From an uncultured Saprospiraceae bacterium (lineage in GTDB: Bacteria; Bacteroidota; Bacteroidia; Chitinophagales; Saprospiraceae): a DNA stretch of 43,466 nt. Positions 19,101 through 26,976 of the stretch are shown piece after piece. The notes under the pieces were generated by a model. That model worked only from the letters and a program-made list of their open reading frames with translations. It ran no database searches and was not told the DNA's origin. The position numbers and the translations under genes were made by a program. Positions within the stretch are counted from its first letter, which is position 1. Each line of letters opens with the position of its first letter. The DNA is taken from contig CALDTZ010000105.1 of assembly GCA_937924805.1 (NCBI GenBank), positions 1-43,466 on the forward strand, read 5' to 3'.

Positions 19101-20644
19101 CTGAAAAGATATTGGTTCGTCCACTATTTTTAATGAAAAAAGTAAAATTTTCATACAAAGAAGATTTTGACACTTCGATTCCTGGTTTTATGCCTGAAGC
19201 AGAGCTCCTTGGTTTATCAAATGGATTTAATGCTCCAGGGTGGGATTTTATAGCTGGTGCACAACCCAACCTGACGGTAGGTGATTCAAACAACTGGTTA
19301 AACAGAGCCGCTTCTAATAATTGGATGAATGCAAGTGCTGCACATAATAATCAACTGCAGCAAGGTAGGCAACAAACATTGGATCTCGGAATTACCTTAG
19401 AACCATGGAAAGATCTTGATATTGATATTGATTTCAAGAAAAAATTTAGCTATACCAATCGAGAAGAATTTAGATATAAAAATGAACAATGGTTGCAATT
19501 GGGACAAATTCAAAATGGATCTTTTGATATGACCTATTTTGCTATGAATACGCTTTTCAATGATTCGAAAAGTACCTTTAATAACTTTATGGATAATAGA
19601 GTGCCAGCGGCCAATATTGTAGCAGCAAATGCAGTCGGAAACCCTAATGTCAATGAAAATCATACCAATGATCCTGAATTTCCATTTGGTTTTGGACCGA
19701 CTTCAAATAAAGTATTAATTCCCGCTTTTATTGCCGCTTATACCAATGGTGATGCTGAAAAAGTAGCTGAAGTTGATTTTGTAAATGGCACAAGAAACTT
19801 AAATTTTAATGAACAATTTTTACTTCCTAAACCAAACTGGAAAGTGAAGTATGATGGTTTAAATAAATTACCGTGGTTCAAAGATTATATCAGTAATTTT
19901 TCAGTAGAACACGGCTATAAATCGACACTATCGGTAAGTAATTATAACTTAAATCCAGAATACAATTCTTTGGCAACATCTGAGGATCCACTAGAAACAA
20001 TATATTCGGAAACCGGACCACCAAAAAATGCAAATTACTTTACTCGGTGGATTATTCCTGATGTAAAAATATCTGAACAATTTGCTCCTGTATTAGGTAT
20101 CAATCTGAAAACAAAATCTGATTATACCCTTGGAGCAGAATATAGAAAGTCTAGAGATCTAATATTATCCGTTGATGTAGGTGAATTAATTGAAACGAGT
20201 TCTAGTGAAATCATATTCGATGTAGGAACCATCTTAAAAGATATTAATATAGGATTCCTTACAGGTGACAGAAAAGGGAAAGGTAAGAAAAGGGCCTCTA
20301 GTTCTAAAGCAAAAGAATTGATTGACAATGTGACTAAAGGATCTGGGAATAGAGGCGTTAATGACAAAAAAGCAAGAACATTAGAGTTGAAGTTAGCTTT
20401 TTCTTATCGTGATGATGAAACAAGGATTCATGACCTTAACAAGGACAAATTAAATGCATACGATAGTGATGCTCAAAGGGGAACAACGTCATATATTTTA
20501 AGTCCAAGTGCAGAATATGCTATAAACAAAAGTCTTGCAATAAGATGGTATTTGGATTATAATAAAACGACACCAAAAGTATCAAGTTCGTTTCCTAGGA
20601 CAACGTTCGAATCAGGCTTTGTTGTTCGTTTTAAGTTACAATAA
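13136..20644 (+). CDS. sprA: SprA (Sov) T9SS outer-membrane translocon protein
   Basis: A 2502-aa outer-membrane protein. In the SprA/Sov family this forms the very large beta-barrel pore of the type IX secretion system, through which CTD-bearing cargo and gliding adhesins cross the outer membrane. It has a signal peptide (residues 1-22), the family N-terminal block (VDPMSKINVEKFLIDKLFGG near 139 and IDITLGMDYQNINNPS near 164), aromatic amphipathic strands throughout, and a C-terminal strand ending RTTFESGFVVRFKLQ. Length agrees with the family (about 2400-2500 aa). Three lysine-rich segments (about 1641-1690, 1945-1990 and 2375-2415) are low-complexity and probably lie in loops. The secreted metalloprotease at 35-38 kb carries the matching sorting signal. 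Opposite-strand ORFs inside it are shadows. Confidence 0.96.
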   Translation: MTHIKLILGLIFCVLSMQNVSAYTIEDVNTNNPTPSFLETVSDTIPVEERYDDFINDPTTNPFDIFPSELEQKVEYDPESNQYIIYEKIGDEFFRTPTYMTFDEYIEWNAQQEQKSYFEKLSGIGSGDRGRSGLVDPMSKINVEKFLIDKLFGGNGVTIKPQGSIDITLGMDYQNINNPSIPENSQRNYGMVFDEDIQINVDGNIGDKLDLGFNYNTNATFDFDRKIKLAYDSEKFTEDDILKKIEAGNVSLPLRSSLIEGAQSLFGIKTELQFGHLKLTAIASQQRSKQKEINIQNGATVQEFEIRPDDYDENRHFFISHYHRDAYEEALSNLPQIKNTFRVANIEIWISDDKPNYQQNSTKVVAIADLGESDASKFDDPTADYEPTMGLPSIYEDSKGRILPDNEVNTLYEELEGDLMTRQSEFVNTNLAGPQYNLTQTVGYEVFKGRKLQPSEFTFNAELGFVSLNIRLKPNQVLGIAYQYYYTQNCNEVYKVGEMSPDALSSNGGPDGEVETESVIFVKMLKSTNQRPLSNMWDLMMKNVYPLRTSQLQQEDFVFDIFYEDDFNAKLKKFLPVDGLEDFPLLNVFNLDRLNSRNDPQPDGIFDFAPGITVIPRNGVIVFPVLEPFGQTLLNLKSQVPFPAQIDTLAFTELYDEALVKAQEKLHKNKFVMVGKYKSDISSEISLGAWNIPQGSVRVYAGGRLLDEGSDYEIEYGIGRLRILNEALLTQGVPLRVEFEDNSVFSLQQKTLFGLRADYEVNKKMAIGGTYLRLSEKPFTEKVNIGDDPIRNSIYGLDMVYNTPTPWMTKMLDALPLYSTNAESSLNVVAEVAALRPGHSNAVNLSDDNGGVVNIDDFEGAVSGLPLGTQPNRWLLASTPSDKPGYGQGIASGYNRAWMSWYVIDRFSRDDDDLPNPYSRIVNQKDLFPNRDIPPGQLPELRTFDLTFYPNLRGPYNYDPPTGEPGISSGIERYDEQQEELILANPESRWAGVMRYMNNSDFQAANYEYIDFWMLNPFIGSADQDTGKLVFHLGNISEDINADNVQLFESAIPVDGETQVLIKDTEFGRIPLDLPTNPNAFDNDNRDAQDLGFDGLSSANEADYFKNYVDAIQAVYPANLSDASNDDFIYFGNPSIASDPNLLNRYKRFNGPEGNAPDGSQNERGNPYPDREDLNENSSLDQGESYYQYTIDLIPDGDSLDRAETPFIRDVRKVGDDGQLWYRFQIPIQEVTAENVDVINGIQGFRSIQFMRMLVEGFKTQKTFRLAEFELVRSQWRTFDPLCFTDAGAPEDLEFSLDVVSLQENSEKQPFNYALPRGIKEERLISNLATINQDERSMSLNFCNVLDSCELSMFKLSELDLRVYEKFQLFVHAEQALENSADFNDGDFVLFVRFGKDFQTNYYEYEIPLVMSEEGVPASSGTADNTGDVVWRTENMMDLRLKDLTDLKLARNALQQPVSEKFSQSATINPDHNIGIIGNPNLGFVKGIQIGVRKVVDNDKSYCGEVWVNELRTAGFDERGGVAALARVDWQLADLGNVTLSGKYNSIGYGGLDQKLNDRSKEEVIQYDAAANVELGKLLPKSWNMRIPMYTQYAKEIRNPLFDPFDLDLTLEEKLANNPDPAVQDVIKEEAQEVLTIKTINFINVKKEKGKPTSTKSPSSSGPSKQKDLKDKIATQQKPEKVKKVRNYPWNISNFSVSYSYTETDRRTPLLAFDNTKDYMAGLDYKYAPKVKYIQPFKSVSSKYLKFIKEFNFNPLPNSFAFSTDMNRQYTTRRFRLPSLPVFEFDEKFFNWERRYDLNWDFAKSLKFKFSAMNESFIDEYRQVGLKADPAERDWVDEVGDTVLVGREQAEAQEYWMGNVREGGRNTNYNHQAQLSYNVPLKNFPFLGWVNVKAQYKTDYAWISGPLIEIDEIGTLPGAIIQNGQNRSLTADFNFDKIWSKSKYYKKLNKVKSKSKRGKDGKKEAKEKPKPKTKEERKKSKKDRPITLAEKILVRPLFLMKKVKFSYKEDFDTSIPGFMPEAELLGLSNGFNAPGWDFIAGAQPNLTVGDSNNWLNRAASNNWMNASAAHNNQLQQGRQQTLDLGITLEPWKDLDIDIDFKKKFSYTNREEFRYKNEQWLQLGQIQNGSFDMTYFAMNTLFNDSKSTFNNFMDNRVPAANIVAANAVGNPNVNENHTNDPEFPFGFGPTSNKVLIPAFIAAYTNGDAEKVAEVDFVNGTRNLNFNEQFLLPKPNWKVKYDGLNKLPWFKDYISNFSVEHGYKSTLSVSNYNLNPEYNSLATSEDPLETIYSETGPPKNANYFTRWIIPDVKISEQFAPVLGINLKTKSDYTLGAEYRKSRDLILSVDVGELIETSSSEIIFDVGTILKDINIGFLTGDRKGKGKKRASSSKAKELIDNVTKGSGNRGVNDKKARTLELKLAFSYRDDETRIHDLNKDKLNAYDSDAQRGTTSYILSPSAEYAINKSLAIRWYLDYNKTTPKVSSSFPRTTFESGFVVRFKLQ

Positions 20645-20668
20645 AAAAAATTAATATATAACATTACA

Positions 20669-20703
20669 GAAGAAGGCTAATCAATCGTTGATTAGTCTTC
20701 TTC
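20669..20703. terminator. Long convergent hairpin between sprA and the glutamate-synthase-like gene
   Basis: A 16-bp stem (20669-20684 with 20688-20703, one G-T position) and a 3-nt loop lie between the converging genes. The right arm contains the last codons of the minus-strand gene. No T-run follows on either strand, so it may act as a bidirectional 3' end stabiliser or a weak terminator rather than a classical intrinsic one. Confidence 0.5.
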
Positions 20704-22314
20704 TATATATACTTGTTCGAATTTGGGCCTAAAAGATGCTGAAGTAGCCATAGCCATCATTTCCCTCCAATCCCTAGGAATTGACTCTTTTTGTAATAAT
20801 GAACCTTCGGTTATATAAGGATATAACTTATCGTAACATCTTGAATTAACAGAACTAATGCGTCTATGCATATGACGTCTATTAATTTGGTCTGGATCAT
20901 CTATCCCTGCAGCTGCCATCAACTCGATAAAACTCTTAATCGTTTCCTTATGGTAATTTGCTACTCTATGTTTTTTATCTTCAACCACAAGTCCTTTCAT
21001 CAATTCTTCATTTTGTGTGGCGACTCCAGTTGGGCATGTATTTGAATTACATTCCAATGCTTGAATACACCCTACCGCCATCATCATTGCACGTGCACTA
21101 TATGTAAAATCTGCACCTAGAGAAATAGCTCTAAAAATATCAAACCCAGAGACGATTTTACCTGCCGCTATCAATTTTATCTCCTTTTTAATCCCAAACC
21201 CAATAAGTGCATTATAAGCGAATGATAAAGCCTCTCTGTAAGGCATTCCAACAGAATTACTAAACTCTACAGGTGCCGCACCAGTGCCTCCTTCTGCCCC
21301 ATCAATCGCAATAAAATCTGGGCGTATTCCTGTTTCAACCATTGCTTTGCATAAGGCAACAAATTCGACCTTTTGTCCAATACAAAGCTTAAACCCAATC
21401 GGTTTTCCTCCAGATAAATCACGACATTGCTTGATGAAATGTACCAATTCCATAGGCGTTTTAAAGGCCTTATGGTAAGGAGGTGAAAGTACATCTTTCC
21501 CTGCTTCAATATTTCTAATTTCAGCTATCTCTTGTGTTACCTTTTTGGCTGGCAATATACCGCCATGGCCTGGTTTAGCACCTTGAGATAATTTAATTTC
21601 TATCATTTTTACATTGGCCTTAGCAGTCCGTTGCTTGAATAGTTCTGGAGAAAAATTACCATCTTTTGCTCTACACCCAAAGTACCCTGTACCAATTTGA
21701 TAGATCAAATCCCCATTATGCTTATCATGATATTTTGAAATACCGCCTTCACCTGTATTATGTGCAAACTTACCTATCGATGCTCCACCATTTAATGCCA
21801 TTACTGCATTTTTACTTAACGATCCAAAACTCATTGCTGAAACATTAAACAAACTTGCTTTATATGGTTGTAAACAATCTTTTCCACCGACTGTGACTCT
21901 AGGGTTTGGCTCTATATCATGATGATCTAGCGCTGCAATAGAATGCTCCATCCACTCATACCCTTCGTCATAAATATTTAACTGAGTACCAAAAGGAGTT
22001 GTATCAAGCTCTTTTTTTGCCCTTTGATAAATAATATTTCGATCAATTCTCGAAAATGGTTTACCGTCTGTATCCGATTCGATAAAATATTGATATAGTT
22101 TTGGCCTTAACCATTCGGCTAAATATCTAGACCTTCCTAGAATTGGAAAATTTCGCAGAATAGCATGCTTTGTTTGAAATGCGTCATACAGTGCCAAAAG
22201 AATCACAGGAGAAGCAAGAAGTAAAACCCACCACCAAGTTGTGCTTACAAAAAAACCAAGCAGGCCTAATGCAACTGCAGCTAGAATACTTAGTATTATA
22301 AATTCATTACGCAT
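20692..22314 (-). CDS. Membrane-anchored FMN-binding glutamate synthase family protein
   Basis: A 540-aa protein of the stand-alone glutamate synthase (GltB central/FMN domain) family. Two N-terminal hydrophobic stretches (residues about 5-45) would anchor it to the membrane; the rest is the (beta/alpha)8 FMN domain with IDGAEGGTGAAPVEF and the iron-sulfur cysteines CIQALECNSNTCPTGVATQ. It lacks the glutamine amidotransferase domain, so it is not a complete glutamate synthase; the physiological reaction is unknown. The reading frame is open to 22368, but I chose the ATG at 22314 (MRNEFIILSILAAVALG), which starts right before the membrane segment as in the family. It is convergent with sprA and divergent from xerD. 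Confidence 0.9.
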   Translation of the reverse strand: MRNEFIILSILAAVALGLLGFFVSTTWWWVLLLASPVILLALYDAFQTKHAILRNFPILGRSRYLAEWLRPKLYQYFIESDTDGKPFSRIDRNIIYQRAKKELDTTPFGTQLNIYDEGYEWMEHSIAALDHHDIEPNPRVTVGGKDCLQPYKASLFNVSAMSFGSLSKNAVMALNGGASIGKFAHNTGEGGISKYHDKHNGDLIYQIGTGYFGCRAKDGNFSPELFKQRTAKANVKMIEIKLSQGAKPGHGGILPAKKVTQEIAEIRNIEAGKDVLSPPYHKAFKTPMELVHFIKQCRDLSGGKPIGFKLCIGQKVEFVALCKAMVETGIRPDFIAIDGAEGGTGAAPVEFSNSVGMPYREALSFAYNALIGFGIKKEIKLIAAGKIVSGFDIFRAISLGADFTYSARAMMMAVGCIQALECNSNTCPTGVATQNEELMKGLVVEDKKHRVANYHKETIKSFIELMAAAGIDDPDQINRRHMHRRISSVNSRCYDKLYPYITEGSLLQKESIPRDWREMMAMATSASFRPKFEQVYIEED

Positions 22315-22424
22315 ATCAATATATATTTCGACTAATATACTATTTGTATATCTAAAACTGACCGACATAATTGATTCAACGAATAATAAAGTCTGGGGTA
22401 GTAATAATTGTCATTCATATTAGC

Positions 22425-22432
22425 TATTTTTA
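22425..22432 (+). promoter_or_regulatory. Possible -7 box of xerD
   Basis: TATTTTTA differs from TAnnTTTG only in its last base and ends four bases before the chosen xerD ATG, the same spacing as at ruvA. It is a weak call on its own. Confidence 0.25.
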
Positions 22433-22436
22433 TCAT

Positions 22437-23354
22437 ATGAATTGGAGTTCTACTATATCAGGATTTGAATCCTACTTAATGCTTGAAAGATCGATGTCTG
22501 GACATTCGATAGAAGCATATAAAGCTGATGTATGTAAACTGCAAAAATTTTCGATTACAGAACTTCAAAAAACATCACCAGTTGAAATAAGTCATGATGA
22601 CCTGTCCTCTTTTCTATGTTTACTCAATGAAATTGGGCTTGGTCAACGGTCGCAAGCCCGTATAATATCTGGAATTCGAGCGTTTTATAGTTATCTCATC
22701 TTAGAAGATATTGTAAAAAATGATCCTGTTGAATTAATAGAAGGTCCTAAGTTACCCAAGACAATACCAGATGTACTTTCAGAAGCAGAAATTAATCAAT
22801 TAATAGAAGCAATCGATTTAAGTCACCCACAAGGTCATCGTAACAAAGCAATCTTAGAAACCCTCTATGCATGTGGACTTCGTGTTACCGAATTAGTCAA
22901 TCTGTCTCTTTCTAATATTTATAGAGATCTTGGGTATTTGCGAGTAATCGGAAAAAATAATAAAGAACGCATTATACCGATAGCACCTCACACGCTGAGA
23001 CAAATTGACAATTATGTTGATTATGATCGAAAAAACGTGGACATCAAACCTGGGTATGAAAATTTTATTTTCTTAAATCGGCGGGGTAAAAAATTAACTC
23101 GAGTTATGATATTTACCATTATTAAAAATTTGGTAAAAGAAATCGGACTTCAAAAAAAAGTAAGTCCCCATACTTTTAGGCATTCTTTTGCTACACACTT
23201 AGTAGAAGGAGGCGCAGATTTGAGAGCGGTACAAGAAATGTTGGGTCATGAATCAATATTAACAACAGAAATTTATACCCATCTGGATACTAAATTCTTA
23301 AAAGACACATTATACACATATCATCCTATGTGCAAAACCGCCAATAGGAATTGA
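22437..23354 (+). CDS. xerD: Tyrosine recombinase XerD/XerC
   Basis: A 305-aa site-specific recombinase of the Xer family, which resolves chromosome dimers at dif. The N-terminal SAM-like core-binding domain (about 1-90) is followed by the catalytic domain with the full tyrosine recombinase set: Arg in ACGLRVTEL, Lys in IGKNNKERIIPI, HxxR in SPHTFRHSFATHL, His in LGHESI and the nucleophile Tyr in TTEIYTH. I chose the ATG at 22437 (MNWSSTISGFESYLMLERS) over the in-frame ATG at 22371, whose extra 22 residues are hydrophobic and unlike the family. The assignment to XerD rather than XerC is by general resemblance. No att-like repeats or cargo surround it, so it is a housekeeping gene, not a mobile element. 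Confidence 0.92.
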   Translation: MNWSSTISGFESYLMLERSMSGHSIEAYKADVCKLQKFSITELQKTSPVEISHDDLSSFLCLLNEIGLGQRSQARIISGIRAFYSYLILEDIVKNDPVELIEGPKLPKTIPDVLSEAEINQLIEAIDLSHPQGHRNKAILETLYACGLRVTELVNLSLSNIYRDLGYLRVIGKNNKERIIPIAPHTLRQIDNYVDYDRKNVDIKPGYENFIFLNRRGKKLTRVMIFTIIKNLVKEIGLQKKVSPHTFRHSFATHLVEGGADLRAVQEMLGHESILTTEIYTHLDTKFLKDTLYTYHPMCKTANRN

Positions 23355-23366
23355 TATCTTCACACT

Positions 23367-24947
23367 ATGTATCGATATTTAATAATATTCTTTGTTTCAT
23401 TTTTACTGTATTCTTGCGCAAGAATCACAGGTAAAATCGAAGGTGGACCTAAAGATACCTTCGGCCCTTCGATCGATTCATTAGGGTCTACAACTAATTT
23501 TCAAACCCTATTTTCAGAAAAAGAAATAACGCTAGTCTTTGACGAATGGATCGTCTTAAAAAATATTGGAAATATTATAATTTCTCCCCCTATTCAAGAT
23601 CGAATAATAAAAGCACAAGGTAAAAAGCTAACTATTGAAATTGGGGAAGAAGAAATATTAAAGGATAGCACCACGTATGTCATAAATTTTGGAGAATCTA
23701 TTCAAGATTTTACAGAAGGCAACCCTATAGAAAATTATCAATTTGTATTTTCTACTGGTGACTATATTGATTCCCTAAAAATTAGTGGTACGGTCATAGA
23801 CGTTTTGACAAGAGAACCGGTAGAGAATGTTAATATTCAAATGTATAGTAACCTTCAAGATTCGATTCTCTATTTAGAGAAACCAGACTACATTGCAAAA
23901 ACCAATAAAGAAGGAGTTTTTACCATTTCTAACATTAGACAAGATTCTTTTCTCATCTACGCACTAGAAGATGCAAACAGCTCCATGAGATTTGACCAAA
24001 GTGGAGAACGAATATCATTCTTAGACTCTTTCGTCGTATTGAATGATACAACAAATTATCAATTTACATTTCCCATTTTCCAAGAAGAGCGTATTTTTCA
24101 AAAAGGAATCAGAATCAGAAAAAACAAATATAGTATTGCTTTGTCATCCCAATTAGATACTGTTCGGTTTTTAAATCCACACCTTGATGTTAATCAAACG
24201 ATTTGGGAAAATGACTCCATCCATATTTGGTTTTCACAAAATAGTGCCGTTCTAGATTCTACGATTCTATTAATGACCGATCGAAATGTTCTTATCGATA
24301 CCTTACCCTGGAAACTATCAGAACAGTTTGATAGTTTGCAATGTCGAACCGATTCTGCCAGTAGCTTTCAACAACAATTTCCTAGTGATTGGTTAAATAT
24401 CACTTTTAACAATCTCGTCGATTCAGTTGATGCGGCATTTGTAATCGTTACGGATACAAGTAAAAATGAAGTAGCTTTTCAGGTAAAAAGTGATACAAAA
24501 AATTGTCAAATTAAAGGTTCATTTAAGGATACAAGCATCTATGAAATAACACTTCTTCCTGGTGCCATCCTCGATGTCTATCATCAAACAAATGATACCT
24601 TGCAATATGTTGTAAAAACAAAAATGAAAGAAGACTTTGGTGCAATAAATCTTGTTTTTAATGCAGTGAATGATAGTACTCAATATGTAGCCTCCCTCTT
24701 AAAGAAAGAAAAGGTGATTCAAACGTTATATTTAAAAAACGGAGATAATCGACTCTTGAATGGTATTGCTCCAGGTGATTATTCAATGAAAATTATTGAA
24801 GATTTAAATGGAAATGGTCGATGGGATACTGGACATTTATTAGAAAAGAGAAGGCCAGAAAACATTCGTACTTTTACTATTGAAACAGTTCGAGCCAATT
24901 GGGATATTAATGTAAACTTAGAATGGAATAATGAAATTAAGCGCTAG
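23367..24947 (+). CDS. Lipoprotein with N-terminal Ig-like domain
   Basis: A 526-aa predicted lipoprotein: signal [17 protein letters not shown] with Cys at residue 17. Residues about 28-125 resemble the bacterial Ig-like (SbsA-type) domain common in Bacteroidota envelope proteins (starts [19 protein letters not shown]; strand [16 protein letters not shown]). A carboxypeptidase-regulatory-like beta-sandwich may follow at about 135-220 ([19 protein letters not shown]). The C-terminus includes an EF-hand-like [11 protein letters not shown]. Function is unknown; location is probably the outer membrane or cell surface. It starts 12 bp after xerD, and its last 17 bases overlap lptB, so the three genes are probably cotranscribed. 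Confidence 0.75.
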   Translation: MYRYLIIFFVSFLLYSCARITGKIEGGPKDTFGPSIDSLGSTTNFQTLFSEKEITLVFDEWIVLKNIGNIIISPPIQDRIIKAQGKKLTIEIGEEEILKDSTTYVINFGESIQDFTEGNPIENYQFVFSTGDYIDSLKISGTVIDVLTREPVENVNIQMYSNLQDSILYLEKPDYIAKTNKEGVFTISNIRQDSFLIYALEDANSSMRFDQSGERISFLDSFVVLNDTTNYQFTFPIFQEERIFQKGIRIRKNKYSIALSSQLDTVRFLNPHLDVNQTIWENDSIHIWFSQNSAVLDSTILLMTDRNVLIDTLPWKLSEQFDSLQCRTDSASSFQQQFPSDWLNITFNNLVDSVDAAFVIVTDTSKNEVAFQVKSDTKNCQIKGSFKDTSIYEITLLPGAILDVYHQTNDTLQYVVKTKMKEDFGAINLVFNAVNDSTQYVASLLKKEKVIQTLYLKNGDNRLLNGIAPGDYSMKIIEDLNGNGRWDTGHLLEKRRPENIRTFTIETVRANWDINVNLEWNNEIKR

Positions 24948-25677
24948 GAACTTAGTAAAAATTTATGGAAATCGACGCGTTGTCAATGAGGTTTCTATTG
25001 AAGTCAATCGAGGTGAAATCGTTGGATTGCTTGGCCCAAATGGAGCTGGCAAAACAACCACCTTTTATATGACGGTAGGGTTCGTTAAACCAAATGAAGG
25101 AAACGTTTTTCTAGATGACTTAGACATTACCAATTATGCAATGTATAAAAGAGCAAGACATGGAATCGGTTATTTACCACAAGAACCTTCTGTGTTTCGT
25201 AAACTTTCAGTTGAAGATAATATTAGTGGAATATTGGAAATGACAGGTATGTCAAAAGAAGAACAGAAAGATAAATTAGAGTCACTTATTACCGAATTTG
25301 GACTTCATAAAGTACGAAAAAACATGGGCGACAGTTTATCCGGAGGTGAACGAAGAAGAACCGAGATTGCACGAGCACTCGCTTCAAGTCCAAATTTCAT
25401 TCTTTTGGATGAACCATTTGCAGGGATAGATCCAATTGCTGTGGAAGATATCCAATATATTGTAGCCAAACTTAAAAACAAAAATATTGGAATCTTAATC
25501 ACAGATCATAATGTACAAGAGACTTTGTCCATTACAGATAGAGCTTATTTAATGTTTGAAGGTAATATCCTTAAATCGGGTACTGCTGAAGAATTGGCTG
25601 CTGATGAAGTAGTTAAAAAAGTATACCTAGGTCAAAATTTTGTACTCAAACGAAAAAATATTGTCGTTGATGATTAA
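24931..25677 (+). CDS. lptB: LPS export ABC transporter ATP-binding protein LptB
   Basis: A 248-aa cytoplasmic ATPase that powers LPS extraction from the inner membrane together with LptF/G. It shows Walker [10 protein letters not shown] (35-43), the Q-loop segment [14 protein letters not shown] typical of LptB, signature LSGGERRR (about 136-143), Walker [14 protein letters not shown] and the H-loop ITDHNVQET. Length is close to LptB of other phyla (about 241 aa). It overlaps the end of the Ig-like lipoprotein gene and is itself overlapped by a small lipoprotein gene. LptF/G and LptA/C are not in the window. Confidence 0.96.
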   Translation: MKLSARNLVKIYGNRRVVNEVSIEVNRGEIVGLLGPNGAGKTTTFYMTVGFVKPNEGNVFLDDLDITNYAMYKRARHGIGYLPQEPSVFRKLSVEDNISGILEMTGMSKEEQKDKLESLITEFGLHKVRKNMGDSLSGGERRRTEIARALASSPNFILLDEPFAGIDPIAVEDIQYIVAKLKNKNIGILITDHNVQETLSITDRAYLMFEGNILKSGTAEELAADEVVKKVYLGQNFVLKRKNIVVDD

Positions 25678-25915
25678 AAACCTGATGATATTTTCATTCC
25701 TTTTGTGTGTAGCGTCATGTGGCGGCTATGAAAATCTCGAACTTCAAAAAACAATCGAAAAAAAAGCGGATTCAATTTTTCGAAGACAATTAAAACCATT
25801 AAATAAAAGAATTGATTCCATTTGTGACCTAAACTACAACAAGCAATTTAAAGAAGCAATTGATTCGATTAAGTCCAAACAAATCGATGAAATAAAATTA
25901 ATCCTTGATAAATAA
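25670..25915 (+). CDS. Small lipoprotein of unknown function (81 aa)
   Basis: I place the start at the ATG at 25670, overlapping the lptB stop (ATGATTAA), rather than at 25640 in the lptB coding region. It gives a short signal [17 protein letters not shown] with lipobox VASC (Cys17). The mature part is only about 65 residues, highly charged and predicted helical, with the repeated pattern ADSIFRRQ / RIDSICDL / AIDSIKSK. No family is recognised. The overlap with lptB implies translational coupling, so a link with LPS transport is possible but is inference. It is also overlapped by the next small lipoprotein gene. Confidence 0.65.
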   Translation: MIKNLMIFSFLLCVASCGGYENLELQKTIEKKADSIFRRQLKPLNKRIDSICDLNYNKQFKEAIDSIKSKQIDEIKLILDK

Positions 25916-26213
25916 TATCCAACATATTGTCTTCATATTTGTGCTCACTTTTTTTGCAATTAGCTGCAAAAAACCGCTGGATATTAATGTGGAAATCGAA
26001 AAAATCGTCGCTGCAAAAACCTTAAAGCATTCGGAAAGAGAATATAAGAAATGTAGAATGATAGCTTCAGAGAATGCCGAAATGCATGTTGACTCTATCA
26101 TATCCCAATGGGTAGCAAAAGAAATTGTAGATACAATAAAAATCCCATCTAAACCTTTGAAACCCAATACCCCAGAACACATTTTAGGTACTCTAGAGCC
26201 CTTTGAAAACTAA
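25905..26213 (+). CDS. Second small lipoprotein of unknown function (102 aa, TTG start)
   Basis: A 102-aa predicted lipoprotein starting at TTG (25905), 11 bases inside the preceding gene. No ATG offers an alternative that keeps the signal sequence. The signal region, ending VLTFFAISC, has a good lipobox (AISC, Cys21) but no positive charge near its start, which is unusual. The mature part is charged and helical (EIEKIVAAKTLKHSEREYKK, then HVDSIISQW) and ends in a proline-rich tail. It resembles the preceding protein loosely in layout (IEK... then DSI), so the two could be diverged duplicates. Its stop overlaps the stop of the convergent gene by four bases. Function unknown. Confidence 0.55.
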   Translation: MINNIQHIVFIFVLTFFAISCKKPLDINVEIEKIVAAKTLKHSEREYKKCRMIASENAEMHVDSIISQWVAKEIVDTIKIPSKPLKPNTPEHILGTLEPFEN

Positions 26214-26902
26214 GCTTTTTGTTTTTTAAACTTAATAAATTTCGTCTCCATCTTTTTAACTAAAGTTTCATAGGCTTCCAATTTATACAATGCGGATGGG
26301 GCAAATAAACCCATAAAAAACTGAACGACAACTGGCTTCATACTAAAGTAATTTGGAAATGGATTTGGGACCACTTCTAAAGCTTTATTGCAAACTTTCC
26401 AATCATACCTGGAACCAAAGTTTCTTGATAACACGACAAAATCACCATCCAAACCAGAAATTTCTACTTCTTCTAAGTCTTCATTCCAAAACAAAGAACC
26501 ACTTTCACCATTAACAAACGCTTTAAAATTGTAATCCGGAATAAAATATACTTTTGAAAAATTGTATTGCTTTTTAAACGCTTTAATCAGAAATTCATTC
26601 TCTTGGTTTCTCGTTGAAATTATACTTTTCAACTTCTTTTGATAGGTTGCTTTGAGCTTCGGATTAGAAGCCATCTTTTCCTTCATTGCGTCTATCGTCG
26701 TTTGTTGAGTATACAATTTTACGATCAATCCTTTGTCCTCAATCTGTTCGATCGATTTAATTGCTATTTGCTGTGCATTTTTACTTGTGGCTAACTGAGC
26801 TGTCAAAGTCGTATTGAAAAAAATAAGCATTGAAGATAAAAATAAAGCATTCGTATAGTGTTTTTTGACTTTTATCGAAAACCATTTTTTAAGACTTATC
26901 AT
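26210..26902 (-). CDS. Secreted or membrane-anchored protein of unknown function (230 aa)
   Basis: The N-terminus has a long basic region and a hydrophobic stretch (ALFLSSMLIFFNTTLTAQ, about 19-36), which reads as a signal peptide with an extended n-region, cleaved near AQ. The mature part is lysine-rich, with a helical segment (about 60-115) followed by a beta-rich part (FSKVYFIPDYNFKAFVNG, LDGDFVVLSRNFGSRYDW). I do not recognise a family. It stands alone on its strand, convergent with the small lipoproteins and divergent from the Bat operon, with 74 bp to the moxR start. An ordinary periplasmic protein is the simplest reading. Confidence 0.6.
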   Translation of the reverse strand: MISLKKWFSIKVKKHYTNALFLSSMLIFFNTTLTAQLATSKNAQQIAIKSIEQIEDKGLIVKLYTQQTTIDAMKEKMASNPKLKATYQKKLKSIISTRNQENEFLIKAFKKQYNFSKVYFIPDYNFKAFVNGESGSLFWNEDLEEVEISGLDGDFVVLSRNFGSRYDWKVCNKALEVVPNPFPNYFSMKPVVVQFFMGLFAPSALYKLEAYETLVKKMETKFIKFKKQKA

Positions 26903-26923
26903 ATTATCAAATTTTTTAGCAAT

Positions 26924-26953
26924 TTTGCGTTAAATTAAAGTAAACTAACTTTT
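26924..26953 (+). promoter_or_regulatory. Candidate promoter of the moxR-bat operon
   Basis: TTTG at 26924-26927, an 18-bp spacer, then TAACTTTT at 26946-26953 (one base from TAnnTTTG). This is one of the few cases here with both promoter elements in about the right arrangement. A start near 26959 would give a leader of about 18 nt before the ATG at 26977. Confidence 0.45.
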
Positions 26954-26976
26954 ACACACAATCAAATTTACACAAG

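Noticed and set aside
18967..19293. 108-aa minus-strand frame in sprA
   Set aside because: Complement of the lysine-rich SprA segment; no start signal or homology-like motif.
22437..23354. Tyrosine recombinase as the sign of an integrated mobile element
   Set aside because: The protein has the Xer housekeeping layout and sits among core genes. No direct repeats, tRNA target or phage/plasmid genes are nearby.
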